Source: Mycolicibacterium hassiacum DSM 44199 (GTDB taxonomy: Bacteria > Actinomycetota > Actinomycetes > Mycobacteriales > Mycobacteriaceae). From it: DNA of 64,000 nucleotides. Location: NCBI RefSeq assembly GCF_900603025.1, contig NZ_LR026975.1:4154001-4218000 (forward strand). Direction: 5' to 3'. The notes below the pieces were generated by a model, which was given only the letters and a program-made list of their open reading frames with translations, did no database searches and was not told where the DNA came from. Shown here one piece after another: positions 1 to 8,351 of this stretch (position 1 is the stretch's first letter; each line of letters opens with the position of its first letter). The position numbers and the translations under genes are program-made.

Positions 1-854
1 TCACCGTCGTGCTGATCGGCTACGTCGTCGCGGTGGCGCTGTGGTCGCTCACGCTGACGTCGCTGGACGAGGCGGCTTCGGTGGCGGTGCTGCTGTTGTT
101 CACGGTCCTGGTGGCGGTGGGCTATCCGCTGATCTTCGAGACCGTCACGCGGGGCCGGACGCTGGGCAAGATGGCGCTGGGGCTGCGGGTGGTGTCCGAC
201 GACGGCAGCCCGGAGCGGTTCCGCCAGGCGCTGTTTCGCGCGCTGGCCGGGTACGTCGAGATCTACATGCTGGTCGGCGGGCCCGCGGTGCTGTGCAGTC
301 TGGCCTCCCCGAAGGGCAAGCGGCTCGGCGACATCTTCGCCGGGACGGTGGTGATCAGCGAACGCGTGCCGCAACTCGCCGCACCGCCGCCGATGCCCCC
401 GCAGCTGGCCTGGTGGGCGTCGTCGCTGCAGCTGTCGGGGCTGCGCACCGAGACGGCCGAGCTGGCGCGGCAATTCCTCGCCCGCAGCAGCCAGTTGGAG
501 CCGCGGCTGCGCGACGAGATGGCCCACCGGATCGCCACCGAGGTGGTCGCGCAGATCTCACCGCCGCCTCCGCCGGGCGCCCCGCCGCAGTTGGTGTTGG
601 CGGCGGTGCTGGCCGAGCGGCATCGGCGCGAACTGGCGCGGCTGCAGCAGCAGGCGCCACCGGCGTATCCCCAGCCGGCCCCCGCGTTTCCTCAGCCGGT
701 ACCCGGCCCGCCGCCGGCCGGCTATCCAACGGCGTCCTGGCCGGTCGGCGGCTATCCCCCACCCGCATCCTCACCCGCACCGCCGCCCGCTGGGCCACCC
801 TCCGAACCGGCGCCCGCGACGAAGCCCAGCGACGGTTTCACACCGCCGGACTGA
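1..854 (+). CDS. RDD family membrane protein, 5' end cut by window
   Basis: The reading frame is open from the first bases, so the true start lies upstream. The visible part opens inside a hydrophobic segment (residues about 1-40), then has the RDD-type signature TRGRTLGKMALGLRVV and another hydrophobic stretch ending near SPKGKRLGDIFAGTVV. This is the pattern of RDD proteins, small membrane proteins of uncertain, possibly transport-related function. After about residue 120 the chain becomes soluble and ends in a long Pro/Ala-rich tail (residues about 180-281). It corresponds by position to M. tuberculosis Rv3695, next to glpK. The tail stops three bases before the stop codon of the convergent carotenoid oxygenase gene. 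Confidence 0.8.
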   Translation, partial: TVVLIGYVVAVALWSLTLTSLDEAASVAVLLLFTVLVAVGYPLIFETVTRGRTLGKMALGLRVVSDDGSPERFRQALFRALAGYVEIYMLVGGPAVLCSLASPKGKRLGDIFAGTVVISERVPQLAAPPPMPPQLAWWASSLQLSGLRTETAELARQFLARSSQLEPRLRDEMAHRIATEVVAQISPPPPPGAPPQLVLAAVLAERHRRELARLQQQAPPAYPQPAPAFPQPVPGPPPAGYPTASWPVGGYPPPASSPAPPPAGPPSEPAPATKPSDGFTPPD

Positions 855-857
855 CGC

Positions 858-2189
858 TCAGGCGGGAATCCAGTTGCCGTGGAAGCCGTACGGTACTCGG
901 CGTGGCAGCCGCACGCGTGCCACCGGCTCGCCGGTGAAGTCGGCGGCATCGAGGATGACCAGGTCGCTTCCGTCGCGGGCCGGGTCGTAGACGTAGCCGA
1001 GATACCAGCCGCTGCTCTCGTCGGCGGGGCCCGATACCGACGGCACGAACACGAATTCCCCTGGGCCGCCGGGCGATTCCGCGCTGCCGAATCGATGCTC
1101 GACACCGGCCCCGGTGTTCAGGTCGTAGCGGATCAGCCGGTTGCCGCCCACCGCCACCGCGTACCGCGCCGGCAGACCCGCCCGGCGGTCGTCGATCCGG
1201 GGGAACTCGATGTCGCGGTCATCGAGCTGGCGTTCGGTGACCGTGCCGGTCCGCAGATCGATCGTCCAGCTCCACAGCACCCCGACGGCGTCGAACCCGC
1301 TGTTGTCGCGCCACAGCTCGGGATAACGAACCGCCTGCAGCACAATCGAATCCGCGTCGTCGTAGGCGTTGGCGACATGGAACACGTAGCACGGTTCGAT
1401 GTCGAACCATCGGATCTCGCCGAACGGGTCGTCGCGGCGCAGCACGCCGAGCCGGGCCCCGTAATCGTCGTCCCACCGGTACGGCATCCCCTCGCCCTTG
1501 ATCGCGATGTCGAGGTTGAACACGATGGGCAGGTCCAGGAAGAGGACGTGCCCGGCGGTGAGCGCGAAGTCATGCATCATTGTCAGCGCCGGGACGTCCA
1601 CCGGCCGGTTGATGGTCAACTCGCCGTTGGCGTCGGCCCGGAGATAGGTCACATGCGGTTTGAAAATGCTTCCGTAACCGAAGAAGTGGAGTTCGCCGGT
1701 GACCGGGCAGATCTTCGGGTGCGCGGTCATCGAATCGGTCAGCCGGCCGTTGAAGTCGTAGGCGCCGACGGTCTTCAGTTCGGTGGTGATCTCGTAGGGC
1801 AGTGACGATTCCACCAGCGCGAGCGTCCTGCCGGCGTGGTTGATGACGTGGGTGTTGGCCACGCTGGACCGCAGGTTGCGGGTGCCGTCGGGGTTGTACA
1901 CCGGGAAGTCGTTGTCGAAGCTGTCGGTGCGGACCCAGCGGTTTCGGTACCAGCGGGCCCGGCCGCCCTCGAGGTGGACACCGTGGATCATCCCGTCGCC
2001 GACGAACCAGTGGTCGGTGGGCCGGCGCGGGTTCGGCCCGTTGCGCAGATACCAGCCGTGCAGTTCGGTGGGGATGGCCCCGTCGACGGGCAGCTCGTCG
2101 GCGCTGATCTCGTCGGGGACCGGGGCGTAATTGCCGCGGCGGAAGAACGGTTCGGCCTCGCCGGTGGCCTGGTCGTCGGTCTGGGTCAT
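858..2189 (-). CDS. Carotenoid oxygenase family protein
   Basis: Carotenoid cleavage dioxygenases are seven-bladed propeller enzymes that split polyene or stilbene double bonds using a non-haem Fe(II) held by four histidines. All four expected histidines are visible, in the contexts MTAHPKICP, TMMHDFAL, YVFHVANAYDD and, at the extreme C-terminus, YGFHGNW. The length of 443 residues is near the family norm. I chose the ATG at 2189 because a GAGGAG ribosome site lies just upstream; the 13-codon extension to 2228 lacks one. The gene diverges from a PadR regulator across an intergenic region with two copies of a 10-bp palindrome. Substrate is unknown (apocarotenoid, carotenoid or lignin stilbene). 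Confidence 0.9.
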   Translation of the reverse strand: MTQTDDQATGEAEPFFRRGNYAPVPDEISADELPVDGAIPTELHGWYLRNGPNPRRPTDHWFVGDGMIHGVHLEGGRARWYRNRWVRTDSFDNDFPVYNPDGTRNLRSSVANTHVINHAGRTLALVESSLPYEITTELKTVGAYDFNGRLTDSMTAHPKICPVTGELHFFGYGSIFKPHVTYLRADANGELTINRPVDVPALTMMHDFALTAGHVLFLDLPIVFNLDIAIKGEGMPYRWDDDYGARLGVLRRDDPFGEIRWFDIEPCYVFHVANAYDDADSIVLQAVRYPELWRDNSGFDAVGVLWSWTIDLRTGTVTERQLDDRDIEFPRIDDRRAGLPARYAVAVGGNRLIRYDLNTGAGVEHRFGSAESPGGPGEFVFVPSVSGPADESSGWYLGYVYDPARDGSDLVILDAADFTGEPVARVRLPRRVPYGFHGNWIPA

Positions 2190-2222
2190 GGGGCACTCCT
2201 CACGACTGATTACGCCCCACGC

Positions 2223-2246
2223 TGACATGTCGCTATTGACATGTCA
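2223..2246. promoter_or_regulatory. Tandem palindromic operator between carotenoid oxygenase and padR
   Basis: TGACATGTCG at 2223-2232 and TGACATGTCA at 2237-2246 are two copies of one palindrome, 14 bp from centre to centre. They sit between the divergent starts at 2189 and 2268. Seen directly. That the neighbouring PadR protein binds them is inference, based on position and symmetry. A TTGACA that could act as a -35 element overlaps the second copy on each strand. Confidence 0.6.
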
Positions 2247-2267
2247 ATACTGGAATATCATCACGGT

Positions 2268-2825
2268 ATGAGTCTGCGGATGGCCGCGTTGGGCCTGCTC
2301 GCCCGGCGTCCGGCCAGCGGCTACGACTTGCTGCGGCAATTCCAGGACAGCCTGGCCAACGTGTGGTCGGCCACCCAGAGCCAGCTGTACGGCGAACTCA
2401 ACCGGCTCGCCGACGCGGGGCTGATCGAGGTGTGCGCCGTCGGGCCGCGGGGGCGCAAGGAGTACCGGATCACCACCGCCGGCCGTGACGAGTTGCGCCG
2501 CTGGCTGCTCAACCCGCAGGACGATCCGCCGTTTCGCAGTGCACCGCTGCTGCGGGTGTTCTTGCTCGGTGAACTCGGCCGCGACCAGGCTCGCGCCTAC
2601 CTGACCGCGCTGGCCGAACAGGCCGACGCCGAGGTGCAGCGGCTCACCGCGGTGCGCGACGCACATCGATGGGACGGCGACGCCGCGGCGTTCTACGCAC
2701 GGGCCGTGCTGGAGTACGGGCTGCGGGCCAACGCGATGCAGGCCGACTGGGCGCGCTGGGTGCTGGACCGGGGCGACGTCGGCCGGGGAGCGGACCCGGC
2801 CGGGAATCCGGCCGAAAAAGTGTAA
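2268..2825 (+). CDS. PadR family transcriptional regulator
   Basis: A 185-residue PadR-type repressor. The N-terminal winged helix begins MSLRMAALGLLARRPASGYDLLRQF and contains the family pattern SQLYGELNRLADAGLIE followed by the wing (GPRGRKEYRITTAGRDELRRWL). A C-terminal helical dimerisation domain (PF10400-like) follows from about residue 90. I chose ATG 2268 rather than the upstream ATG 2241, because 2241 lies inside the palindromic operator and the PadR fold begins at MSLRMAAL. Divergent placement suggests it controls the carotenoid oxygenase and itself. PadR proteins commonly sense phenolic or lipophilic ligands; the ligand here is unknown. Confidence 0.88.
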   Translation: MSLRMAALGLLARRPASGYDLLRQFQDSLANVWSATQSQLYGELNRLADAGLIEVCAVGPRGRKEYRITTAGRDELRRWLLNPQDDPPFRSAPLLRVFLLGELGRDQARAYLTALAEQADAEVQRLTAVRDAHRWDGDAAAFYARAVLEYGLRANAMQADWARWVLDRGDVGRGADPAGNPAEKV

Positions 2826-2832
2826 GAGTCAC

Positions 2833-2863
2833 CCGCCCTCGGTGCTCCTACCGGTGAGGGCGG
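2833..2863 (+). terminator. Hairpin downstream of first padR
   Basis: CCGCCCTC (2833-2840) pairs perfectly with GAGGGCGG (2856-2863), and CGGT/ACCG can extend the stem inward. It lies 8 bases after the padR stop codon. There is no clear T-run, as is usual for mycobacterial terminators. Confidence 0.5.
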
Positions 2864-2933
2864 CGCGAACCGGGCGGCGAAATGGGCGGGGTGACCACGA
2901 GGGGTGGCCAACCGCCCGTTCCCACTAAACGTT

Positions 2934-2978
2934 GCATCGACGATAGATCCCGATATATCGTCGACCTATCGTCGATGC
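2934..2978. promoter_or_regulatory. Composite palindromic operator before second padR
   Basis: GCATCGACGATAG (2934-2946) and CTATCGTCGATGC (2966-2978) form a perfect 13-bp inverted repeat. Between them lies a separate palindrome, CGATATATCG (2951-2960). The block ends 14 bases before the ATG, so a bound repressor would block expression. ATATCG-like symmetric sites fit PadR-type regulators; autoregulation by the adjacent gene is inferred. Confidence 0.65.
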
Positions 2979-2992
2979 GACAGGAGGCCGCC

Positions 2993-3709
2993 ATGCCCCA
3001 CCCGTTCACCGGCCCGTTCTCCGGCCCGTTCTCCGGGGCCTTCCCCCCGCCCGGAACGCTCGGTTTCATCCCGCTCACCGGCCCGTTCGGGCCCCGTGCC
3101 CGACGTGCCCTGCGCGAACACCACCGGGGCCCGCGCGGGCCGCACGGTCATGGACCGTTCGGCCCCGGGTTCTTCGAGTTCAACGTCGGTCCCGGTGGAT
3201 TCGGTCCCGGCGGATTCGGTCCCGGCCGGTTCTGGGGCCCGCCGGGCCGGCGGGGCCGGGCTCGCCGCCGCGGCGATGTGCGGGCGGCGATTCTGACCCT
3301 GCTCGCCGAACGCCCGATGCACGGCTACGAGATGATCCAGGAGATCACCGAGCGCAGCGGCGGCACCTGGCGGCCCAGCCCGGGGTCGGTCTACCCGACT
3401 CTGCAGCTGCTCGAAGACGAGGGCCTGGTTCGCGCAGCCGAAAGCGACGGCAGTAGAAAGCTTTTCGAGCTCACCGAGGAGGGCCGGGCGGTCGCCGAGA
3501 AGATCGCGGCACCGCCGTGGGAGCACACCTCCGACGGCTCCGACGAAACCGCGGCCGGACACGCCGGGCTGAGCACCGCGGTGGCGCAGTTGATGACCGC
3601 GGTCGCGCAGGCCGGCTACGCCGCCACCGGTGAACAACTCGAACGCATCGTCGGCGCCATCGACACCGCCCGCCGGGAGATCTACCGGATCCTCGGCGAG
3701 TCCGACTGA
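2993..3709 (+). CDS. PadR family regulator with Gly/Pro/Phe-rich N-terminal extension
   Basis: A 238-residue protein. About the first 95 residues are low-complexity (repeats such as TGPFSGPFSG and GPGGFGPGGFG), with basic patches near residues 35-45 and 85-95. The PadR winged helix follows: RAAILTLLAERPMHGYEMIQ, PSPGSVYPTLQLLEDEGLV, then the wing RKLFELTEEGR. The C-terminal part (about 175-238) is helical. I chose ATG 2993 because AGGAGG precedes it and the operator lies upstream; the track frame also opens at 2882, but that region reads as non-coding. The extension could aid DNA binding or self-association; this is not known. It is probably autoregulated through the 2934-2978 palindromes. 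Confidence 0.85.
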   Translation: MPHPFTGPFSGPFSGAFPPPGTLGFIPLTGPFGPRARRALREHHRGPRGPHGHGPFGPGFFEFNVGPGGFGPGGFGPGRFWGPPGRRGRARRRGDVRAAILTLLAERPMHGYEMIQEITERSGGTWRPSPGSVYPTLQLLEDEGLVRAAESDGSRKLFELTEEGRAVAEKIAAPPWEHTSDGSDETAAGHAGLSTAVAQLMTAVAQAGYAATGEQLERIVGAIDTARREIYRILGESD

Positions 3710-3770
3710 TCGATATGAATTTCCTATGAACTTCGGGCAGGAGCCGGGCAGCTGCGTATAGGCAGGAGCC

Positions 3771-4661
3771 ATGCACACCTTCCCCTTCGGCAACCACCAG
3801 GTCGGGCGTGTCGGGTTCGGCGCGATGCAGCTGCCCGGTCCGGGCGTCTTCGGCCCGCCGCGGGACCGTCAACAGGTTCTCGCGGTGCTCCGCCGGGCGA
3901 TCGAACTGGGCATCAACCACATCGACACCTCGCAGTTCTACGGCCCGAACATTGCCAACGAGCTGATCCGCGAAGCCCTGCACCCCTATCCGCCGGATCT
4001 GGCGCTGGTGTCGAAGGTCGGCGCCACCCGCGGCCCCGACGCCGAGTGGTTACCGGCCCAGCAGCCCGACCAGCTGCGCGCCCAGATCGAGGAGAACCTG
4101 CGCACGCTCGACACCGACCGGCTCGCCGCGGTGAACCTGCGGGTGTTCGGCACCGACCCCGATGTCCCCGCCCAGCTGGAGGACCGCGACCTGTTCGAAC
4201 GGCAACTCGCCGCGATGATCAAGGCCCGCGACGAGGGGCTGATCGACGGGATCGGGTTGAGCAGCATCACGCTGGAACATCTGCGAATCGCCTTGGACCA
4301 CACCGATATCGTGTGCGTGCAGAACGCCTACAACCTCGTCGACCGCACCTCGCAGCCGGTGCTCGAGGCGTGCGCCGAACGCGGGATCGCGTTCGTGCCG
4401 TTCTTCCCGCTCGGCTCGGCGTTCACCACCGTCAACCCGGTGCTGGGCCACCCCGCGGTGGTTCGCGAGGCGCAGCGCTCCGGGCACACACCGGCTCAGA
4501 TCGCGCTGGCGTGGACGCTGTCGGTGGCGCCGAACGTGCTGCTGATTCCGGGCACGTCGTCGATCGCGCATCTGGAGGAGAACACCGCCGTCGCCGGCAT
4601 CACGCTCGACGGCGAGGTCAAAGCCGAGCTCGACGCCGTGGGGGCGGAGGCATCGCGTTAG
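3771..4661 (+). CDS. Aldo/keto reductase family oxidoreductase
   Basis: A 296-residue NADPH-dependent aldo/keto reductase-type TIM barrel. The active-site Asp and Tyr are in NHIDTSQFYGPN and the Lys in LALVSKVG. The strand that normally carries the catalytic His reads LAAVNLRVFG, so the His appears to be replaced; this variant may alter activity or substrate range. The C-terminal NADPH-binding signature is present (LIPGTSSIAHLEEN). The start at ATG 3771 has an AGGAG site. It stands alone between the second padR and the convergent glpK. The physiological substrate cannot be told from sequence. Confidence 0.88.
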   Translation: MHTFPFGNHQVGRVGFGAMQLPGPGVFGPPRDRQQVLAVLRRAIELGINHIDTSQFYGPNIANELIREALHPYPPDLALVSKVGATRGPDAEWLPAQQPDQLRAQIEENLRTLDTDRLAAVNLRVFGTDPDVPAQLEDRDLFERQLAAMIKARDEGLIDGIGLSSITLEHLRIALDHTDIVCVQNAYNLVDRTSQPVLEACAERGIAFVPFFPLGSAFTTVNPVLGHPAVVREAQRSGHTPAQIALAWTLSVAPNVLLIPGTSSIAHLEENTAVAGITLDGEVKAELDAVGAEASR

Positions 4662-4674
4662 CGGCCCCGGCGGA

Positions 4675-6207
4675 TCAGCCGACCTCGACCCAGTCGAGGG
4701 TGCGCTGCACCGCCTTGCGCCAACCCGCATACGCGGCCTCGCGCTGCTGTTCGCTCCACTGCGGCGTCCAGCGCTTGTCCTCCTGCCAGTTGGCGCGCAG
4801 ATCGGCTGGGCCGTCCCAGAATCCGACCGCCAGCCCGGCCGCGTACGCCGCGCCGAGCGCGGTGGTCTCGGCCACCACCGGTTTGACCACGTCGACGCCG
4901 AGGACGTCGGCCTGGATCTGCATGCACAGATCGTTGGCGGTGATGCCGCCGTCGACCTTGAGCACCTCCAGGTGCACCCCGGAGTCGGCCTCCATGGCCT
5001 CGACGACGTCGCGGCTCTGGTAGCAGATCGCCTCCAGCGTGGCGCGGGCCAGATGCGCGTTGGTGTTGTAGCGCGACAGCCCGACGATCGCCCCGCGGGC
5101 GTCCGAACGCCAGTACGGCGCGAACAGTCCCGAGAACGCGGGGACGAAGTACACCCCGCCGTTGTCCTCGACCTGCCGGGCCAGCGCCTCGCTCTGCGCG
5201 GCCCCGCTGATGATGCCGAGCTGGTCGCGCAGCCACTGCACCGCCGATCCGGTGACCGCGATCGAGCCTTCCAGCGCGTAAACGGGTTTCGCCGGAGTGC
5301 CGTCCTTGGCGGCGAACTGGTAGCACACGGTGGTGAGCAGCCCGTTCTTCGAACGGACCATCTTCTCGCCGGTGTTGAGCAGCAGGAAATTCCCTGTGCC
5401 GTAAGTGTTCTTGGCCTCGCCGGCGTTCAGGCAGACCTGCCCGACCATCGCGGCCTGCTGGTCGCCGAGGATCGCGGTGATCGGCACCTGCCCCGATGCC
5501 GGACCGTCGTCGACGGTGGTGCCGTAGGCCGGCGGGTACGACGAGGGCCTGATCTCCGGCAGCATCTGCCGCGGGATGTCGAAGAACGACAGCAGTTCGT
5601 CGTCCCAGTCCAGGGTTTCGAGGTTCATCAGCATGGTGCGGCTGGCGTTGGTGACGTCGATCGCGTGCACGCCGCCGCGGGTGCCGCCGGTGAGGTTCCA
5701 CAACACCCAGCTGTCGGGGGTGCCGAAGATCGCGTCGCCGTTCTCGGCGTCGCGGCGCAGCCCGTCGACGTTCTCCAGCATCCACTGCAGCTTGCCGCCG
5801 GAGAAGTACGTCGCGGGCGGCAGACCGGCCTTGCGCCGGATCACCTCGCCACGGCCGTCGCGGTCGAGCGCCGCCGCGATCCGGTCGGTGCGGGTGTCCT
5901 GCCAGACGATCGCGTTGTAGTACGGCCGTCCCGTTCTGCGGTTCCAGACCAGCGTGGTCTCGCGCTGGTTGGTGATGCCCAGCGCCGCCAGGTCACCGGC
6001 GGTCAGGTCGGTCTTGTTCAGCGCCGACTTGATCACGGTGGCCGTGCGTTCCCAGATCTCCACCGGGTCGTGCTCGACCCACCCGGCCCTGGGCAGGATC
6101 TGCTGGTGCTCGAGCTGGTGCCGGCCGATCTCCCGGCCGCTGTGGTCGAAGATCATGCACCGGGTGCTGGTGGTGCCCTGGTCGATGGCGGCGACGAAGT
6201 CGGCCAA
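4675..6207 (-). CDS. glpK: Glycerol kinase
   Basis: Phosphorylates glycerol to sn-glycerol-3-phosphate with ATP, feeding glycolysis and phospholipid synthesis in the cytoplasm. At 510 residues it matches the family (about 500). The FGGY-kinase phosphate-binding start [11 protein letters not shown] is present, as are [19 protein letters not shown], the hinge region [10 protein letters not shown] and the C-terminal [14 protein letters not shown]. The start is a TTG at 6207 preceded by GGAGGGAG; reading further upstream in the same frame gives only antisense of the next gene. It is convergent with the aldo/keto reductase and divergent from a methyltransferase, the same context as M. tuberculosis glpK (Rv3696c). 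Confidence 0.95.
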   Translation of the reverse strand: MADFVAAIDQGTTSTRCMIFDHSGREIGRHQLEHQQILPRAGWVEHDPVEIWERTATVIKSALNKTDLTAGDLAALGITNQRETTLVWNRRTGRPYYNAIVWQDTRTDRIAAALDRDGRGEVIRRKAGLPPATYFSGGKLQWMLENVDGLRRDAENGDAIFGTPDSWVLWNLTGGTRGGVHAIDVTNASRTMLMNLETLDWDDELLSFFDIPRQMLPEIRPSSYPPAYGTTVDDGPASGQVPITAILGDQQAAMVGQVCLNAGEAKNTYGTGNFLLLNTGEKMVRSKNGLLTTVCYQFAAKDGTPAKPVYALEGSIAVTGSAVQWLRDQLGIISGAAQSEALARQVEDNGGVYFVPAFSGLFAPYWRSDARGAIVGLSRYNTNAHLARATLEAICYQSRDVVEAMEADSGVHLEVLKVDGGITANDLCMQIQADVLGVDVVKPVVAETTALGAAYAAGLAVGFWDGPADLRANWQEDKRWTPQWSEQQREAAYAGWRKAVQRTLDWVEVG

Positions 6208-6243
6208 TTCGCACTCCCTCCGGACGGCCTGCAATCGTCCATC

Positions 6244-7068
6244 ATGGTCCACATGGCCCGGACACTCGGCGACATTGCCCCGAAGGACATCGACCGGCTG
6301 CCGCGCGGAGGTCCGGACGCGTCCTGCCTGGATCGGCTGCTGGAACCGGGCCGGTTCGGCTACCTCGACCGCGGCACGGACGGACCCGGCCTGGCCGAGC
6401 GCAAGCGCAACGTGCTGCGGACGCTGCAGTGGGTCGGGGCCGGCGCCGAGCGGTTCGCCGCGATCGTTCTCGACGCGGTCGCCGAGGTGGCCGATCCGCT
6501 GATCCTCGAGCTCGACGCCGGCGACGGTGCGCTGTCGCGGCTGCTGCTCGACTGGCATCCGGGTGCCCGGGTGACGGTGACCGACCTCGACGACGCCACG
6601 GTGGAGGCGCTGGCGGCCGGCGAACTGGGGCGGCATCCCCGCGCCGAGGTGCGGGCGATGGACGCCACCGCGATCGACGCCGCCGACGGCGAGTTCGACC
6701 TGGCGGTGATGGCGCTGTCGTTTCACCTGTTGCCGCCGCCGGCCGCCGCGCAGGCGCTCGCCGAGGGCACCCGGGTGGCCGACAAGCTGGTGATCATCGA
6801 CCCGCCGCGGCCCCCGGCGCCGGTTGCGGCGCTGCAGGTCGCGGCGCTGTCGCCGCTGACACCGGTGCTGGGGTTCGTGCGCGACGGGCTGGCCGCCGGG
6901 CTGCGCAGCTACAGCCGCTCGGCGCTGCGGGCCCTGGCGGCGCACGCCGATCCCACGATCACCCTGCGGGTGCGCCACCTGCCCCCGCTGGGCCCGCAGG
7001 TGGTCATCGCGACCCGGAGACCGGCGGACGGGTCAGCCGGTGCAGCAGCCAGGCGGCCGGAATCGTGA
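6244..7068 (+). CDS. Class I SAM-dependent methyltransferase
   Basis: A 274-residue protein with a Rossmann methyltransferase core. The SAM-binding loop reads [17 protein letters not shown], where the usual GxGxG is degenerate, followed by the acidic end of strand 2 ([14 protein letters not shown]) and a motif near [15 protein letters not shown]. About the first 80 residues form a helical cap containing [16 protein letters not shown]. The start is either ATG 6244 or ATG 6253; neither has a convincing ribosome site, so translation may be leaderless or near-leaderless. It corresponds by position to Rv3699. Substrate is unknown. It ends inside the 3' end of the convergent acyltransferase gene (overlap 7004-7068). 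Confidence 0.75.
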   Translation: MVHMARTLGDIAPKDIDRLPRGGPDASCLDRLLEPGRFGYLDRGTDGPGLAERKRNVLRTLQWVGAGAERFAAIVLDAVAEVADPLILELDAGDGALSRLLLDWHPGARVTVTDLDDATVEALAAGELGRHPRAEVRAMDATAIDAADGEFDLAVMALSFHLLPPPAAAQALAEGTRVADKLVIIDPPRPPAPVAALQVAALSPLTPVLGFVRDGLAAGLRSYSRSALRALAAHADPTITLRVRHLPPLGPQVVIATRRPADGSAGAAARRPES

Positions 7069-8158
7069 CCGCCAGGGTCGCCGCGAACAGCCCTGCCCAC
7101 GACCCGGTGAACACCGGCCAGCGCAGCACCGAGACCATCACGATCTCCATCAGCGCCACGTGCAGCAGGAAGATCTCGTAGGAGATCTCGCCCAGCCACA
7201 CCATCGGCCGGCTGGCGAGCAGCCGGGTGTACCAGCCGGTGTCGCGCAGCGCGGGCGGTGCCACCACCAGCGTCGCCACCACCGCGAACAACAGGGTCTT
7301 GGCCAGGTCCTCGCTCATCGACAGCGCCGCGGACGCGGTCGTGCCGGCGATCGGCGTGGCCACCACCAGGAACGCGGCGATCGCCACCGGCAGCACCGCG
7401 ACGGCGTAGCAGCGAAACCCGTTGACCGCCAACACCGCAAGCATCATGCCGCCGATGAACCAGATCAGATAATGCGGTAACCACCAGCCCGCGTGCCTCG
7501 GCAGCCAGTCGGTGCCGTGCAGCAGCACCACCCACAGCGGGCTGATGGCCGCCAGCGCCGCGAGGCCGGCCAGCAGCCGGCCCGGCCGCCACCGTCGCCG
7601 GCACAACACCGTCAGCAGCAACCAGGCCAGCAGCGGCAGCACGGCGTAGAACGCCACCTCGACCGCCAGGCTCCACATCTGGCTCAGCCCCTGGTGCAGA
7701 TAGGCGGTGAGGTAGTCGTCGGCGTAGACCTGGGTCAGCGTGAGATTGCGCAGCAGTCCGCCCCAGGTGTGCCCGGGATTGGGTGTGGCGTCGCGGAATT
7801 CGTACACCAGGTAGACCACCACCACGGTGACCAGATAGGCGGGCAGGATCCGGCGGGCCCGGTTGCGGGCGTAGCGCCGCAGTCGCGGCGCGGGGCCGCC
7901 GCCGGCCGCGGCGCGAACCCAGGGAGCGAACAGCAGGAATCCCGACAGCACGAAGAAGATCGCAACGCCGATCTCCATCCGGGCGAACACCAGACCGAGA
8001 TAGCCGAGGTTGTAGGCGCCGGTGCCGAATGCGGCGTGGGTGGCGACCACCAGCAGTGCCGCGACGGCGCGGACCCCGGTCAGCGACGCGACCCGGTCGC
8101 TCGTGGATACCTGCTCCAGACCGCCCTGGTCCACCTCACCCGGCGCTGCGCGGCTCAC
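7004..8158 (-). CDS. Acyltransferase 3 family membrane protein
   Basis: A 384-residue integral membrane acyltransferase of the OafA/NodX type, which transfers acyl groups to sugars or lipids of the envelope. The signature opening is present, [21 protein letters not shown] with the putative catalytic His, then [13 protein letters not shown]. About ten hydrophobic segments fill the rest. The C-terminus ends in [10 protein letters not shown] set the start at GTG 8158, the first in-frame start before the domain; another GTG at 8134 is possible and neither has a strong ribosome site. The 3' 65 bases overlap the convergent methyltransferase. The acceptor is unknown. Confidence 0.85.
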   Translation of the reverse strand: MSRAAPGEVDQGGLEQVSTSDRVASLTGVRAVAALLVVATHAAFGTGAYNLGYLGLVFARMEIGVAIFFVLSGFLLFAPWVRAAAGGGPAPRLRRYARNRARRILPAYLVTVVVVYLVYEFRDATPNPGHTWGGLLRNLTLTQVYADDYLTAYLHQGLSQMWSLAVEVAFYAVLPLLAWLLLTVLCRRRWRPGRLLAGLAALAAISPLWVVLLHGTDWLPRHAGWWLPHYLIWFIGGMMLAVLAVNGFRCYAVAVLPVAIAAFLVVATPIAGTTASAALSMSEDLAKTLLFAVVATLVVAPPALRDTGWYTRLLASRPMVWLGEISYEIFLLHVALMEIVMVSVLRWPVFTGSWAGLFAATLAVTIPAAWLLHRLTRPPVSGSR

Positions 8159-8351
8159 CGGGTCAGTATCGCCGCTCGTCGACCGGGCCCACCCAACAGA
8201 CCCGGCCAGCGGACGTCCCCGCAATGACCGCGTAGCGCGATCGATCTCGCCAGGTCCACGAAGGACACGTTCGACGGAGGAGAAAAGTGATCGCCGAATT
8301 ATTTTCGCCGTGGTCACCCCCGCGGCGCCGATCCGCCCCGACAATGTCGGT

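Noticed and set aside
4972..6243. Long plus-strand frame of over 400 codons opposite glpK
   Set aside because: It is the antisense shadow of glycerol kinase in high-GC DNA; only the part after 6244 is a real methyltransferase gene.
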